Assembly (NCBI GenBank): GCA_003819755.1
Contig: RPQK01000499.1
Span: 1-6,009 of the forward strand
Length of the DNA: 6,009 bases
DNA from: Acidobacteriota bacterium
GTDB taxonomy: Bacteria > Acidobacteriota > UBA6911 > RPQK01
Direction: 5' to 3'
Below, piece by piece: positions 6,006-6,009 of this stretch. Each line of letters begins with the position of its first letter. Positions within the stretch are counted from its first letter, which is position 1. The position numbers and the translations under genes were made by a program. Under the pieces are notes generated by a model, which saw only the letters and a program-made list of their open reading frames with translations, was not told where the DNA came from and did no database searches.

Positions 6006-6009
6006 AAAA

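Noticed and set aside
5751..6009. CRISPR-like repeat array at the window end
   Set aside because: The repeats are inverted arms with a folded spacer, not regularly spaced direct repeats; only one 10-bp direct repeat is present.

Overview
This 6,009-bp, GC-rich window looks like chromosomal DNA of an acidobacterium, probably of the Solibacter/Bryobacter type. The inference rests on gene content: the C-terminal half of a MacB/FtsX-like permease of the large acidobacterial duplicated class, a secreted von Willebrand A protein of the class nearly restricted to Acidobacteriota, and a Tat-exported DUF2961/GH172 protein. No rRNA or other phylogenetic marker is present, so the assignment is by family knowledge only.

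Layout. (1) 2-1159 (+): 3' part of a macrolide-exporter-like ABC permease; its first half lies outside the window. (2) 1160-1456: intergenic, with a near-perfect 30-bp-arm palindrome just after the permease, a candidate sigma-70 promoter and a strong Shine-Dalgarno sequence. (3) 1457-2902 (+): B12-binding-type radical SAM protein, best started at TTG 1457. (4) 2851-3074: a 224-bp composite palindromic element with 47-bp inverted ends. It supplies the last 16 codons and the stop of the radical SAM gene and fills most of the gap before the convergent next gene. (5) 3157-4239 (-): secreted VWFA-domain protein. (6) 4240-4459: divergent intergenic region. (7) 4460-5599 (+): Tat-signal GH172-like protein. 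(8) 5600-6009: no gene; 5751-6005 is a 255-bp palindromic element with arms of about 86 bp that are themselves hairpins.

The four genes do not form an obvious pathway or operon: two face each other, two diverge, and their families have unrelated roles (export or efflux, radical chemistry, surface adhesion-like, furanoside hydrolysis). The most notable content is the set of three unrelated-looking palindromic elements, each lying after or across the 3' end of a gene. They resemble REP/BIME-type dispersed repeats more than a defence or biosynthetic system. I see no CRISPR array, tRNA, rRNA, transposase or phage gene.
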